Translations under genes and position numbers: made by a program
Assembly: GCF_016862395.1 (NCBI RefSeq)
Contig: NZ_BOMW01000062.1
Location: 1 to 64,000 of the forward strand
Direction of reading: 5' to 3'
DNA length: 64,000 nt
Origin: Actinoplanes siamensis
GTDB taxonomy: Bacteria; Actinomycetota; Actinomycetes; Mycobacteriales; Micromonosporaceae
Shown here: positions 33,301-40,274 of the stretch, one piece after another
Position numbering within the stretch: the stretch's first letter is position 1
Layout of the letters: each line of letters begins with the position of its first letter
The notes under the pieces: generated by a model
What the model saw: the letters and a program-made list of their open reading frames with translations, nothing else
The model's database searches: none
What the model was told of the DNA's origin: nothing

Positions 33301-34254
33301 CAGGTGCAGGTTGCAGATCGCGTTGGTGTTCCAGGTGCCGTGGGTGCTCTGGTTCAGCCCCATGGTCCACAGGGTGACCCAGTTCGCGGCGCCGCTGATC
33401 CACTCGGCGACGGTGCGGATGTCCGCCTCCGGCAGCCCGGTCAGCTCGGCCACCCGGGCCGGCGGGTAGTCGGCGAGCAGCTCCGGCATCGCCTCCCAGC
33501 CCTCGGTGTGCTCCGCGATGAAGTCCTCGTCCTTGTCGACGAGGCGGAGCAGCCCGTTCAGCAGCGCCAGGTCGGTGCCCGGGCGGATCTGCAGGAAGAG
33601 GTCGGCCCTGTCGGCGGTCGCGGTGCGGCGAGGATCGACCACGATGAGCTTGGCGCCGGCCTTGACCCGGTCCATCATCCGCAGGAACAGGATCGGGTGG
33701 CAGTCCGCCATGTTCGCGCCGATCACGAAGAAGACGTCGGCGTGGTCCAGGTCGTCGTAGGAGCCGGGCGGCCCGTCGGCGCCCAGCGACAGCTTGTACC
33801 CGGTGCCCGCGCTGGCCATGCACAGCCGCGAGTTCGACTCGATGTTGTTGGTTCCGATGAAGCCCTTGACCAGCTTGTTCGCCAGATACTGAGCTTCCAG
33901 CGTCATCTGGCCGGAAACGTACATGGCGAAGGCGTCCGGGCCGTGCTCGTCGACGATCGCCCGGAGCCGGCGCGCGGTCTCCGCGATCGCCTGGTCCAGG
34001 GGCTGCTTCTCCGGCTCCGCCCCGCGCTCGCCGCGGACCAGCGCGTAGTCCAGCCGGCTGCCCGCCGCGAGCAGGTCCGCGCTGGTGGCGCCCTTGGTGC
34101 AGAGGCGGCCCGCGTTCGCCGGATGCTCGCGGTCGCCGCTCGCCCGCAGCACCCGCCGCCGCCCGTCGGCGTCCCGGGCGACGTCGAGCACCATCCCGCA
34201 GCCGACGCCGCAGTAGCCGCAAACGGTGCGCACCTGGGTGACATCGCCGGCCAC
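30310..34254 (-). CDS. Assimilatory nitrate reductase fused to flavodoxin/FAD/NADPH reductase
   Basis: 1314 residues, a one-chain nitrate reductase. Residues ~1-680 form the molybdopterin oxidoreductase: the 4Fe-4S Cys are C12, C15, C19 (VCGYCGVGCG) and C52 (GRLCTKG), followed by the molybdopterin and C-terminal MGD-binding domains (NTGRLQHQWHTMT). Residues ~790-930 are a flavodoxin-like FMN domain (ILWASQTGNAEEFARG, TSTFGDGDAPDN). The remainder is a sulfite-reductase-alpha/CPR-type FAD and NADPH module (RLYSISSTP, GPGTGVAPFLGF, FYVCGDASRMAKDV). NADPH electrons can thus pass FAD to FMN to Fe-S to Mo. GTG 34254 follows GGAAGG at 9 bases. No nitrite reductase or transporter gene is adjacent. 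Confidence 0.9.
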   Translation of the reverse strand: MAGDVTQVRTVCGYCGVGCGMVLDVARDADGRRRVLRASGDREHPANAGRLCTKGATSADLLAAGSRLDYALVRGERGAEPEKQPLDQAIAETARRLRAIVDEHGPDAFAMYVSGQMTLEAQYLANKLVKGFIGTNNIESNSRLCMASAGTGYKLSLGADGPPGSYDDLDHADVFFVIGANMADCHPILFLRMMDRVKAGAKLIVVDPRRTATADRADLFLQIRPGTDLALLNGLLRLVDKDEDFIAEHTEGWEAMPELLADYPPARVAELTGLPEADIRTVAEWISGAANWVTLWTMGLNQSTHGTWNTNAICNLHLATGAICRTGSGPLSLTGQPNAMGGREMGYMGPGLPGQRSVLVPADREFTEQVWGLPGGTLRTDVGRGTVEMFERMAAGEIKACWIVCTNPVASVGNRKTVIAGLEAAELVITQDAFAETETNAYADIALPAAMWSETDGIMINSERNLTLVHPVADTPGEALPDWMLIARVAVAMGFGDDFSYDSSARILDEIKRFANPQTGYDLRGVSYERLAEGPVQWPAAPGGPDRNPIRYRDLRFPTASGRAVFHARPHLDPAELPDDDFPFVLNTGRLQHQWHTMTKTGKIAKLNKLNPGPFVEINPADAAAYAITDGDQVEIESRRGRAVLPAVVTDRVVPGACFAPFHWNDLFGEYVSVNAVTSDAVDPLSFQPELKVCAVALSKVAATAVPEKAEPDRNRIHDLLGLDPEPPALTDGQRRYLAGFLAGLPPARPGVPTLPAGAPFDADTAMWVNGLLAGVFSAVPADGAELPRPSGPRLQILWASQTGNAEEFARGLSARLSRVGHQISVREMNATAAELLDPGADLLVVTSTFGDGDAPDNGAAFWQSLSGDGAPRLDGRRFAVLAFGDSSYDDFCGHGRRLDERLAELGGVRLAARADCEPDFEETAAGWLESVVTALTAKPVPAPTKATPVTATLIGNRLLSGAGSAKEVRRFTFDTGGLLDYRAGDALGVWPVNDAELVEEWLTVTGLTADAAVELDQVGMIPLAEALSRHLDITRITTDLLRFAVERGGDAQLKTLLRPDNKGELAKWTWGRQAVDLIAEQGVRASAQEWAGVLKRLRPRLYSISSTPLLDPDRVSLTVSVVRFDSLLGRGRKGVCSTHLADAGPDLRVPLFVQKAPHFRPPADPSTPMIMVGPGTGVAPFLGFLQERQATGAAGANWLFFGEQRRATDFYYQEELAALSAAGTLSRLDLAFSRDQRTKIYVQDRMREQGAQLWAWLQDGAHFYVCGDASRMAKDVDRTLHEIAVHHGRLSPEAATAHLEQLAADKRYVRDVY

Positions 34255-34538
34255 AGGCAGATCCCTTCCGTCCGACGGGTCGTCCTCGAACGGTCACGCT
34301 AGGAAGTCGCCGTTACCGTACTGTCACCGGAGAGTGCTTCGCCAGTTACTCGATCCTCACGACGGGTGCGCCGAGGTTGTGAGCCCGCCGCCGGCCTTCG
34401 CACGCCGGGCCCGGCCCGCCGGCCCCACCCGGCCTGACCAGGGGATCACACCCGATGTGGACAGCGGTTCGGCGCCGGCCCGGCAGGCGGTTCAGGCGGG
34501 ATCTGTCCGATGGTTCGCGCTGGGCTTGGCCCCGGGTC

Positions 34539-34733
34539 CTAACCCGCGCGACGCGTGCGGGACAGCGCCATGCCGGCCAGCCCGCAGCAGATGGTCAGCC
34601 AGGCGGCCGGGAGCAGCAGGTACACCACGTCGCGAACAGTCCCGCCGAGCAGGCCGCTAAGGATCAGCAGAGCGGCGCCGATGAAGACGATCGTGGCGGC
34701 GGCCACCGTGCGGCGGACGGTGGGGTCGGGCAT
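34539..34733 (-). CDS. Small two-helix membrane protein
   Basis: 64 residues with two transmembrane helices (ATIVFIGAALLILSGLLGG and DVVYLLLPAAWLTICCGLAG) and a basic tail. Not recognised. ATG 34733 has GGGAG 5 bases upstream. Confidence 0.65.
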   Translation of the reverse strand: MPDPTVRRTVAAATIVFIGAALLILSGLLGGTVRDVVYLLLPAAWLTICCGLAGMALSRTRRAG

Positions 34734-34898
34734 GGGAACTCCCGGAAGTGACGACAGAGCGGGCTGGAAGCCTCCCCTGTCACCGCGAACCGGGACAACA
34801 GCCGTCCGGGTCCAGTCGTCACCCGTTCCGCCGGGCCGCCGCAGCCGATCGCGGCGCGCCAGCCGCCGACGGGCGGTCGGTGGGTTTCGGCGCGCGGG

Positions 34899-35231
34899 TC
34901 ACCTGTTCCGCCGGGCCATCATGGCCGGTTGCAACCTGCCCGCCCACTGACGGCCGGCCGGGCCGCGATTGTCGCCGCGCCGCGGAGCCGGGGCCGGGGT
35001 CGGGGCCGGGGCGACCGTGCGCAGGCCGGCGAGTTGCACGAAGATGGTGCGGCGCTCGACCGCCTCGCCGTCCGTGCTCACCGTGTAGCCGTCCAGCCAG
35101 ATCCAGCCCTGGTAGGTGTCGTGCGGCAGCACCCGGATCACCCGGAGGTAGAGCGCCCGCTCGCCGGCGAACTGCACGCTCGCCTCCCGCCCGACGAAGA
35201 GCACGTCACCGGAGCGTGGCGGCTCGGTCAT
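34899..35231 (-). CDS. Small unknown protein, paralogue-like to the gene at 3463-3771
   Basis: 110 residues. A beta-rich core (SVQFAGERALYLRVIRVLPHD, then GWIWLDGYTVSTDGEAVERR and IFVQLAGLRTV) followed by a Pro/Ala-rich, basic, probably disordered tail. Same order of motifs as the protein at 3463-3771. ATG 35231 is preferred to ATG 35237 because GGAGGGG then lies 7 bases upstream rather than 1. Function unknown. Confidence 0.65.
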   Translation of the reverse strand: MTEPPRSGDVLFVGREASVQFAGERALYLRVIRVLPHDTYQGWIWLDGYTVSTDGEAVERRTIFVQLAGLRTVAPAPTPAPAPRRGDNRGPAGRQWAGRLQPAMMARRNR

Positions 35232-35610
35232 GACCATGCCCCTCCGGACGCGATCTCCATGGCTTTCCCCGTTCGAGAGTTTCTGACGGGCAATGACGCT
35301 CGTTGGTACATTTCCAATCTGGCAGGCGCCATTGCTTGATCACAAGGGAAAGGTCTCCCCTAACAGGTGACAAGCCGGCAGAACAGCCGAAACGCCGCGC
35401 GGATCAAGAAAGGCCCAAAAGCGAATCGTCCCGAATGCCACGCGACGCGAAAGCGGCGGGAAGTGAGCGGCGGCAAGACCGCCCGGTTCGGAAAGGCGGC
35501 TCGGGAAGCCGCGCACGAAGAGACCGGAAGCGCTCCGGCCGCGAGTGCCGCTCGGTCGACAAGAGGGCCGGGCCCGCCAGAAGGCGAACCCGGCCGGAAT
35601 ACCGCGCGGA
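35232..35610. other. 379-bp gene-free interval
   Basis: Purine-rich plus strand with no credible gene. The sequence CCGCGCGGATCA occurs at both ends (about 35394 and 35601), and TTGGTACATTTCCAA (35303-35317) is an imperfect palindrome ~75 bp upstream of the gene at 34899-35231. Otherwise nothing recognisable. Confidence 0.45.
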
Positions 35611-35850
35611 TCAGAACTCGCCGCGAAGGACGCCTTCCTTGAAGGCGGCCCACTCACTCGCCGTGAACTCCAGCGTCGGCGAGTTCGGCCCGAGCTTGGT
35701 GTCGCGGACCGCGACACGCCCGTCGTCCGCCACGCCGACGGTCACGCAGTTCGAGTCGCCCTGGCTGCGGCTCGATTTGTGGAACCTGGTGTTCTGATAC
35801 TTCTCGGTCAAGGCCTGCTGGTTCTCGACCAAGGCCGCGATGTCGATCAT
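35611..35850 (-). CDS. DUF397 protein (second copy)
   Basis: 79 residues: FHKSSRSQGDSNCVTVGVAD, VAVRDTKLGPNSPTLEFTAS and EWAAFKEGVLRGEF, the DUF397 signature. It lies 12 bp downstream of an XRE-DUF5753 gene in the same operon, the usual WhiJ-like arrangement, unlike the convergent pair at 4344-5826. ATG 35850 has GAGAGG 8 bases upstream. Confidence 0.87.
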   Translation of the reverse strand: MIDIAALVENQQALTEKYQNTRFHKSSRSQGDSNCVTVGVADDGRVAVRDTKLGPNSPTLEFTASEWAAFKEGVLRGEF

Positions 35851-35862
35851 GGTGGGGACCTC

Positions 35863-36756
35863 TCATCTGGAACGTTTGCCGGCCAGCGCGTCGGCCGCTC
35901 TCTTGACTAACTCCACGCTGGCTTCCTGGGACAGCGCGGCCGCATCGAGCCGAGCCCACATCAACGCGTAACTGACGACGTCGGCGGGCTCGGTGAGGAG
36001 AATGTCCGTCGTGACCGTGTCCACGGCCACGACTGTGGGGTCACCCGGATCGGTGTAGTCGTACATCGAGAACGGCGCCCTCGGCAGCAGCCCTTTCGGC
36101 AGGCGCGCGTCGACCGGCAGCACGCGCATCTTGATATTGGGCTTCTGGGCCAGGCTGAGCAGGTGCCTGAGCTGCTCGACCAGCACCGGCTCCGGCGCGG
36201 TGATCCGTTGGATGGCCTGCACCTCAAGGATCATCTCGTACTCGGCGCCGCCCGGGTCGAGAATCTCCTGGCGACGCGCCCGGCCCGCGAGGTTGGCCTC
36301 GACGTCGAGCTCCGCGCCGTCCCGAAGAGCCCCCTCCGCCAGGTGCCTGGCGAACGCCGAGGTCTGCACCAGTCCGGGCAGCAGGCTGTTGTGGTACTCC
36401 CTGATCTTGGCGGCGCCGGACTCCAGGTTCGCGGTCTGGGCCATGCGTCGGCCCATGTTGACGAACATCCGGGCGTCCCACCAGCCGGTCGCCGCGGCGT
36501 CCCGGGCGATCCGGAGCAGCGAACGATACGGCTCGCTGCCCTCCTCCAGGCCCAGCCCCTCCAGCACGTTCATCACCCGGCCGACGTCGGGCCGCCGGTC
36601 GCCGGTCTCCAGCCGGGAGATGACGACCCGGTTCTGGCCGCTGCGCCGGGCGAGCTCCTCGGCCTTCAGCGGGCCGCCGTCCGCGCCCGCGGTGGCGCGG
36701 ATCTGGCGCAGACTCGCGGCGAGCCGGAGACGGCGCACGAGGGGGCTGCTCGCCAT
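35863..36756 (-). CDS. XRE-family regulator with DUF5753 domain (second copy)
   Basis: 297 residues. N-terminal helix-turn-helix (EELARRSGQNRVVISRLETGDRRP region) and C-terminal DUF5753 (ARMFVNMGRRMAQTANLES, LLPGLVQTSAFARHLAEG, ARRQEILDP, MRVLPVDARLP). Probably controls itself and the DUF397 gene 12 bp downstream. ATG 36756 has GGAGAGG 5 bases upstream. The conserved element seen at the first pair is not found upstream of this one. Confidence 0.88.
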   Translation of the reverse strand: MASSPLVRRLRLAASLRQIRATAGADGGPLKAEELARRSGQNRVVISRLETGDRRPDVGRVMNVLEGLGLEEGSEPYRSLLRIARDAAATGWWDARMFVNMGRRMAQTANLESGAAKIREYHNSLLPGLVQTSAFARHLAEGALRDGAELDVEANLAGRARRQEILDPGGAEYEMILEVQAIQRITAPEPVLVEQLRHLLSLAQKPNIKMRVLPVDARLPKGLLPRAPFSMYDYTDPGDPTVVAVDTVTTDILLTEPADVVSYALMWARLDAAALSQEASVELVKRAADALAGKRSR

Positions 36757-37333
36757 GCGGGCCTCTCCGGTCGCTCTTGCGGGTGGGCGCTGTCGAGATT
36801 ACTCAAGCAACCTTCCGGATCCCGACCATCGACGCGCGTTGCCGCCCCTCGATCACGCGGGAGTGTTCATGACGCCTATGTGACGACCGACACAGTGCTG
36901 GCGAGGGAATCGGGTGTGTCGTTCGCGGACACCGGCGGTACTCCGCCGAGCCGGCCGTGCACCGCGCCAGTCTCGCGTGTCCCGGCATCCGCCGTGGTCA
37001 GGGGCCGGATGGATCGGCCGCCGAACCCGCGCGGTACAGCCAGCACCACTGCGAACCGACCGGCTGTCCATCCGGGAACGCCGCCGCCGGCCGGGAAGGT
37101 GAGAGGGGTCAAGTGAGGCACCTCTGAGGGCACCCGCCGCCCGGCCGAGCGGCAGGCCCGCCGCGGGGCGGATCCGGAGACCACGGCCGAACGGGCAAGC
37201 GCTGCCGGACAGAAAGCGGCAAACGGACCCGAGGCCGCCCGGAGCGGCTCGGCATGATCCCGGCCACCCGCTGAGCGCCGGCGATCAGCCCTGGTCACCG
37301 CCCACCCACCGATCAATGGCAGGCTCTCCGGTC
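36757..37333. other. 577-bp gene-free interval
   Basis: Upstream of a minus-strand XRE gene and a plus-strand thymidine kinase gene, so it must hold both promoters. Open frames here lack ribosome sites and protein-like composition. No repeat or strong hairpin noted. Confidence 0.5.
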
Positions 37334-37885
37334 ATGGACCTGACCGTGATCCTCGGCCCGATGAAGGGCGGCAAGTCGCTCGAGATGATCAGCCTGCTGT
37401 CGCCGCTGCAGCACACCGGCATCCCGCACCGGATCTACCAGTCGGCGCGGCACGGCCGGGACACCGCGGTGACCTCGCGGTCCGGCGGCAGCCTGGAGAC
37501 GGTGAAGGTGCACACGCTGGCCGGCGCCGCGGACGGGGACGTCGAGGTGATCGGCGTCGACGAGATCCACATGTTCACCGTCGGCGACATCGCCGAGCTG
37601 GGTGTCGCGGTGCGGCGCGGGGTGAAGGTGGTAGTCGCCGGGATCGACCTGGACCACCGCGGGCAGCTGTTCGCCCCGGTGCGGGCGCTGTTCGAGCTGG
37701 CCCCGGAGAAGGTGGTCTACCGCCGGGCGGTGTGCGACGTGTGCCGGTCGCTGGACGCGACGCACACCCAGGTGCTGGAGAGCGGCAAGCCGTTCATCCG
37801 CGAGCTGGCCCCGTCGACGGCGCTCCCGGACGACGGCACCTACTCCTACGAGGCCCGCTGCCGCCGCTGCGTGGTCCTGCCCTGA
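37334..37885 (+). CDS. Thymidine kinase family protein
   Basis: 183 residues of the type II (TK1-like) thymidine kinase fold. P-loop GPMKGGKS at residues 8-15, Walker-B-like DEIHMF, the AGIDLDHRGQLFAPV segment (AGLDxDFRGxPF in relatives) and a zinc site from CDVC and CRRC. Transfers phosphate from ATP to thymidine in nucleoside salvage; the substrate pocket is divergent enough that this is by family. ATG 37334 puts the P-loop at the expected place; ATG 37316 is the alternative. Confidence 0.78.
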   Translation: MDLTVILGPMKGGKSLEMISLLSPLQHTGIPHRIYQSARHGRDTAVTSRSGGSLETVKVHTLAGAADGDVEVIGVDEIHMFTVGDIAELGVAVRRGVKVVVAGIDLDHRGQLFAPVRALFELAPEKVVYRRAVCDVCRSLDATHTQVLESGKPFIRELAPSTALPDDGTYSYEARCRRCVVLP

Positions 37886-37950
37886 AACCGGCCCGCAGGC
37901 ACACCGGTCCCGGATCTCCCGGGCCGGTGACCGCCACGACCCCGTAGCAA

Positions 37951-37979
37951 CAAGCGGAACGGGCCGCCCGTTCGGCTTG
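37951..37979. terminator. Hairpin between thymidine kinase and the Hsp70 operon
   Basis: CAAGCGGAACGGG (37951-37963) pairs with 37967-37979 with one mismatch around a 3-base loop, followed by CTCCTCC. A second 9-bp inverted repeat lies just before it (37887-37895 with 37920-37928). Together they probably end the thymidine kinase transcript. Confidence 0.5.
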
Positions 37980-38096
37980 CTCCTCCCCACCGTAAATCCG
38001 GCATCCGGCACACTCGGGCATGGCGCCACCCAGCAAGACCCGATACGTTCCAAAACTGACAGTGACCGGCGTGCCGCTTCGGGGAGGCGATGACGC

Positions 38097-38651
38097 GTGG
38101 ACGATTCCCAACCGCTGCTGGAGCGGATCGAGGCGCAGCTCGCCGAGTTCCACAGGCGCTCGGCGCACCGCGAGTCGATCATCGACCGCCTGCACGCCGA
38201 GAACCAGGAGTTCCGTGACGGCCTGCGCCGGGTGATCCTGGAGCCGGTGGTCAGCGACCTGCTGCGGCTGCACGACTCGATGGCCCGGGAGGCCGGGCGC
38301 CTGGTCGCCGACGACCCGCGGGCCAGCAAGCTGCTGGCCGGCTTCGCCGACGACGTCACGCTCGCCGTCGAGCGCTGCGGTTACGAGTTGTTCCCGGCCG
38401 TGCCCGGCGAGGCGTTCACCGCCGGGCGGCACGCGCCGGCCGGGACAGTGCCGACCGACGACCCGAGCCGGGACAGGACCGTCGCCGAGCCGCTCGCCGC
38501 CGGGCTGCTGGAGATCGAGACCCAGAAGGTGCGCCGGCCGGCCCGCGCCCGCCTCTACCGGTACGAGGCGCCGCCGGCCGGCGACGACCCCGTCGATCTC
38601 GCCCTGGACTCCACCGAGACCGTTCACCCTGACCCCGTCGGAAGCGAGTAG
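38097..38651 (+). CDS. GrpE-like nucleotide exchange factor
   Basis: 184 residues. An N-terminal coiled coil (LERIEAQLAEFHRRSAHRES and on) and a GrpE-type helical/beta core (GLRRVILEPVVSDLLRLHDSM, FADDVTLAVERCGYELF) followed by a longer, disordered acidic tail. GrpE proteins release ADP from Hsp70. It lies 4 bp before an Hsp70 gene, so it is a dedicated partner rather than the housekeeping GrpE. GTG 38097 follows GGGAGG by about 9 bases. First gene of the 14.5-kb operon to 52621. Confidence 0.72.
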   Translation: MDDSQPLLERIEAQLAEFHRRSAHRESIIDRLHAENQEFRDGLRRVILEPVVSDLLRLHDSMAREAGRLVADDPRASKLLAGFADDVTLAVERCGYELFPAVPGEAFTAGRHAPAGTVPTDDPSRDRTVAEPLAAGLLEIETQKVRRPARARLYRYEAPPAGDDPVDLALDSTETVHPDPVGSE

Positions 38652-38655
38652 CGCC

Positions 38656-40260
38656 ATGGCCACCTTCGGCATCGACCTGGGCACGACGTACTCCTGCGTC
38701 GCCCACATCGACGACACCGGCCGGCCGGCGATCATCAAGAACCGGCCCGGCGACGACACCACGCCGTCTGTCGTCTTCTTCGAGAGCCCGGACAACGTAG
38801 TGGTCGGCAAGGAGGCAAAGGCCGTCGCCAAGATCCAGCCGGACCTGGTGGTCTCGCTGATCAAGCGGCAGATGGGCAAGTCCTTCGAGATCTCGGTGCA
38901 CGGCCAGACGCACACCCCGGAGTCGATCTCCGCGCTGATCCTCCGCGAGCTTGCCGACGCCGCCGCGGAGAACGTCGGGGAGGAGGTCAAGGACGTGGTG
39001 ATCACCGTCCCGGCCTACTTCGGCGTGGCCGAGCGCAACGCCACCCGCAAGGCCGGCGAGATCGCCGGGCTCAACGTGCTGAGCATCGTGGACGAGCCGG
39101 TCGCGGCCGCGCTGCACTACGACGCGATCTCCAGCGGCGGGACGAAGACCATTTTCGTGTACGACCTGGGCGGTGGCACCTTCGACACCACTGTCATCCG
39201 GGTCTCCCCCGAGGAGATCCAGGTCATCTGCACCGACGGCGACCACCACCTCGGCGGCGCCGACTGGGACGACCGTCTCGCGGAGTACCTGCTGGAGCAG
39301 TTCCAGGCCGAGCACCCGGGCACCGGGGCGGCCGACGACGAGGAGTTCCTGCAGGAGCTGGCGGCCGGCGCGGAGGACATCAAGAAGCAGCTGAGCCGGA
39401 TGCAGAGCCGCCGGTTCAACGCCCGGTTCAACGGCGAGAGCTCGCAGATCGAGGTGACCCGGGAGCGCTTCGAGGAGCTGACCGCGGAGCTGCTGCAGCG
39501 CACCGTCGCGATCACCCGGCGCACCCTGGAGACCGCCGCCGGACGTGGTGTCACCGAGTTCGACGACGTGTTGCTGGTGGGCGGCTCCAGCCGGATGCCG
39601 GCGGTCACCGCGGCGCTGGAGGAGCTGGGTCTCAAGCCCCGGATGCACGACCCCGACCTGGCCGTGGCCAAGGGCGCCGCGCGGTACGCGCTGATCGAGT
39701 CGGTGAAGGTGCACCTGCCCGAGGAGGGCGGCGAGGCGCCGGCCGCGGTCGTCGAGGAGGTCGCCGAGCAGCTGAACATCCCCGCCGAGAAGGTGCGGGC
39801 GCTGGCCGGCAAGCGGGTGGCCACCGTGGTGCCGCGCGCCTTCGGCGTCAAGGTGGTGAACCGGCAGGGCAGCCGGGAGCACTTCACCATCGAGCACGTG
39901 CTGCGGGCCAACACCCCGCTGCCGGCCGAGACCGCCCCGCAGCGGTTCGGCACGGCGTACCCCGATCAGGTGGAGATCTCGGTGGAGATCTGGGAGCAGT
40001 CCGGCTCGGTGGAGTCGGAGGCGCTCGAGGACAACGAGCACATCGCCGAGGGCCTGATCACCGGCCTGCCGCGGCTGCCGGAGAACTCGCCCATCGACAT
40101 CAGTTTCCAGATGGAGACGGACGGCTTGCTCAGGGTGCACGCGGTCGAGCTGACGACGGGCAAGGATCTGCGCATCGAGGTCCAGATCCGGGGCGGGCTC
40201 ACCGACGAGCAGGTGAGCGCCGCCCGGACCGCTGTGGCGCGTTACCACGTCTCGGCCTGA
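38656..40260 (+). CDS. Hsp70-family chaperone, lidless
   Basis: 534 residues. The actin-like ATPase is complete: GIDLGTTYSC (phosphate 1), VYDLGGGTFDTT (phosphate 2), LLVGGSSRMP (adenosine), and a beta-sandwich substrate-binding domain follows (FGVKVVNRQGS, NTPLPAETAPQRFGTAYPDQ). The helical lid and the C-terminal tail of DnaK (~630 residues) are missing. It also has an insertion (LPEEGGEAPAAVVEEVAEQLN region) between the ATPase and substrate domains. No J-domain protein is in the operon by clear signature. By context it works in the GTPase/protease system, not general folding. Confidence 0.88.
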   Translation: MATFGIDLGTTYSCVAHIDDTGRPAIIKNRPGDDTTPSVVFFESPDNVVVGKEAKAVAKIQPDLVVSLIKRQMGKSFEISVHGQTHTPESISALILRELADAAAENVGEEVKDVVITVPAYFGVAERNATRKAGEIAGLNVLSIVDEPVAAALHYDAISSGGTKTIFVYDLGGGTFDTTVIRVSPEEIQVICTDGDHHLGGADWDDRLAEYLLEQFQAEHPGTGAADDEEFLQELAAGAEDIKKQLSRMQSRRFNARFNGESSQIEVTRERFEELTAELLQRTVAITRRTLETAAGRGVTEFDDVLLVGGSSRMPAVTAALEELGLKPRMHDPDLAVAKGAARYALIESVKVHLPEEGGEAPAAVVEEVAEQLNIPAEKVRALAGKRVATVVPRAFGVKVVNRQGSREHFTIEHVLRANTPLPAETAPQRFGTAYPDQVEISVEIWEQSGSVESEALEDNEHIAEGLITGLPRLPENSPIDISFQMETDGLLRVHAVELTTGKDLRIEVQIRGGLTDEQVSAARTAVARYHVSA

Positions 40261-40274
40261 GGACGGCCCGGGCG

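Noticed and set aside
30307..34302. 1331-codon open frame on the plus strand
   Set aside because: Antisense of the nitrate reductase gene, which has all cofactor motifs. The plus-strand product has no protein-like pattern.
35367..35642. 91-codon plus-strand open frame
   Set aside because: Very basic, low-complexity product, no ribosome site, overlaps the end of the DUF397 gene; left as gene-free.
36876..37316. 146-codon minus-strand open frame between the second XRE gene and thymidine kinase
   Set aside because: No ribosome site, low-complexity Ala/Arg/Gly/Pro composition, no recognisable pattern.
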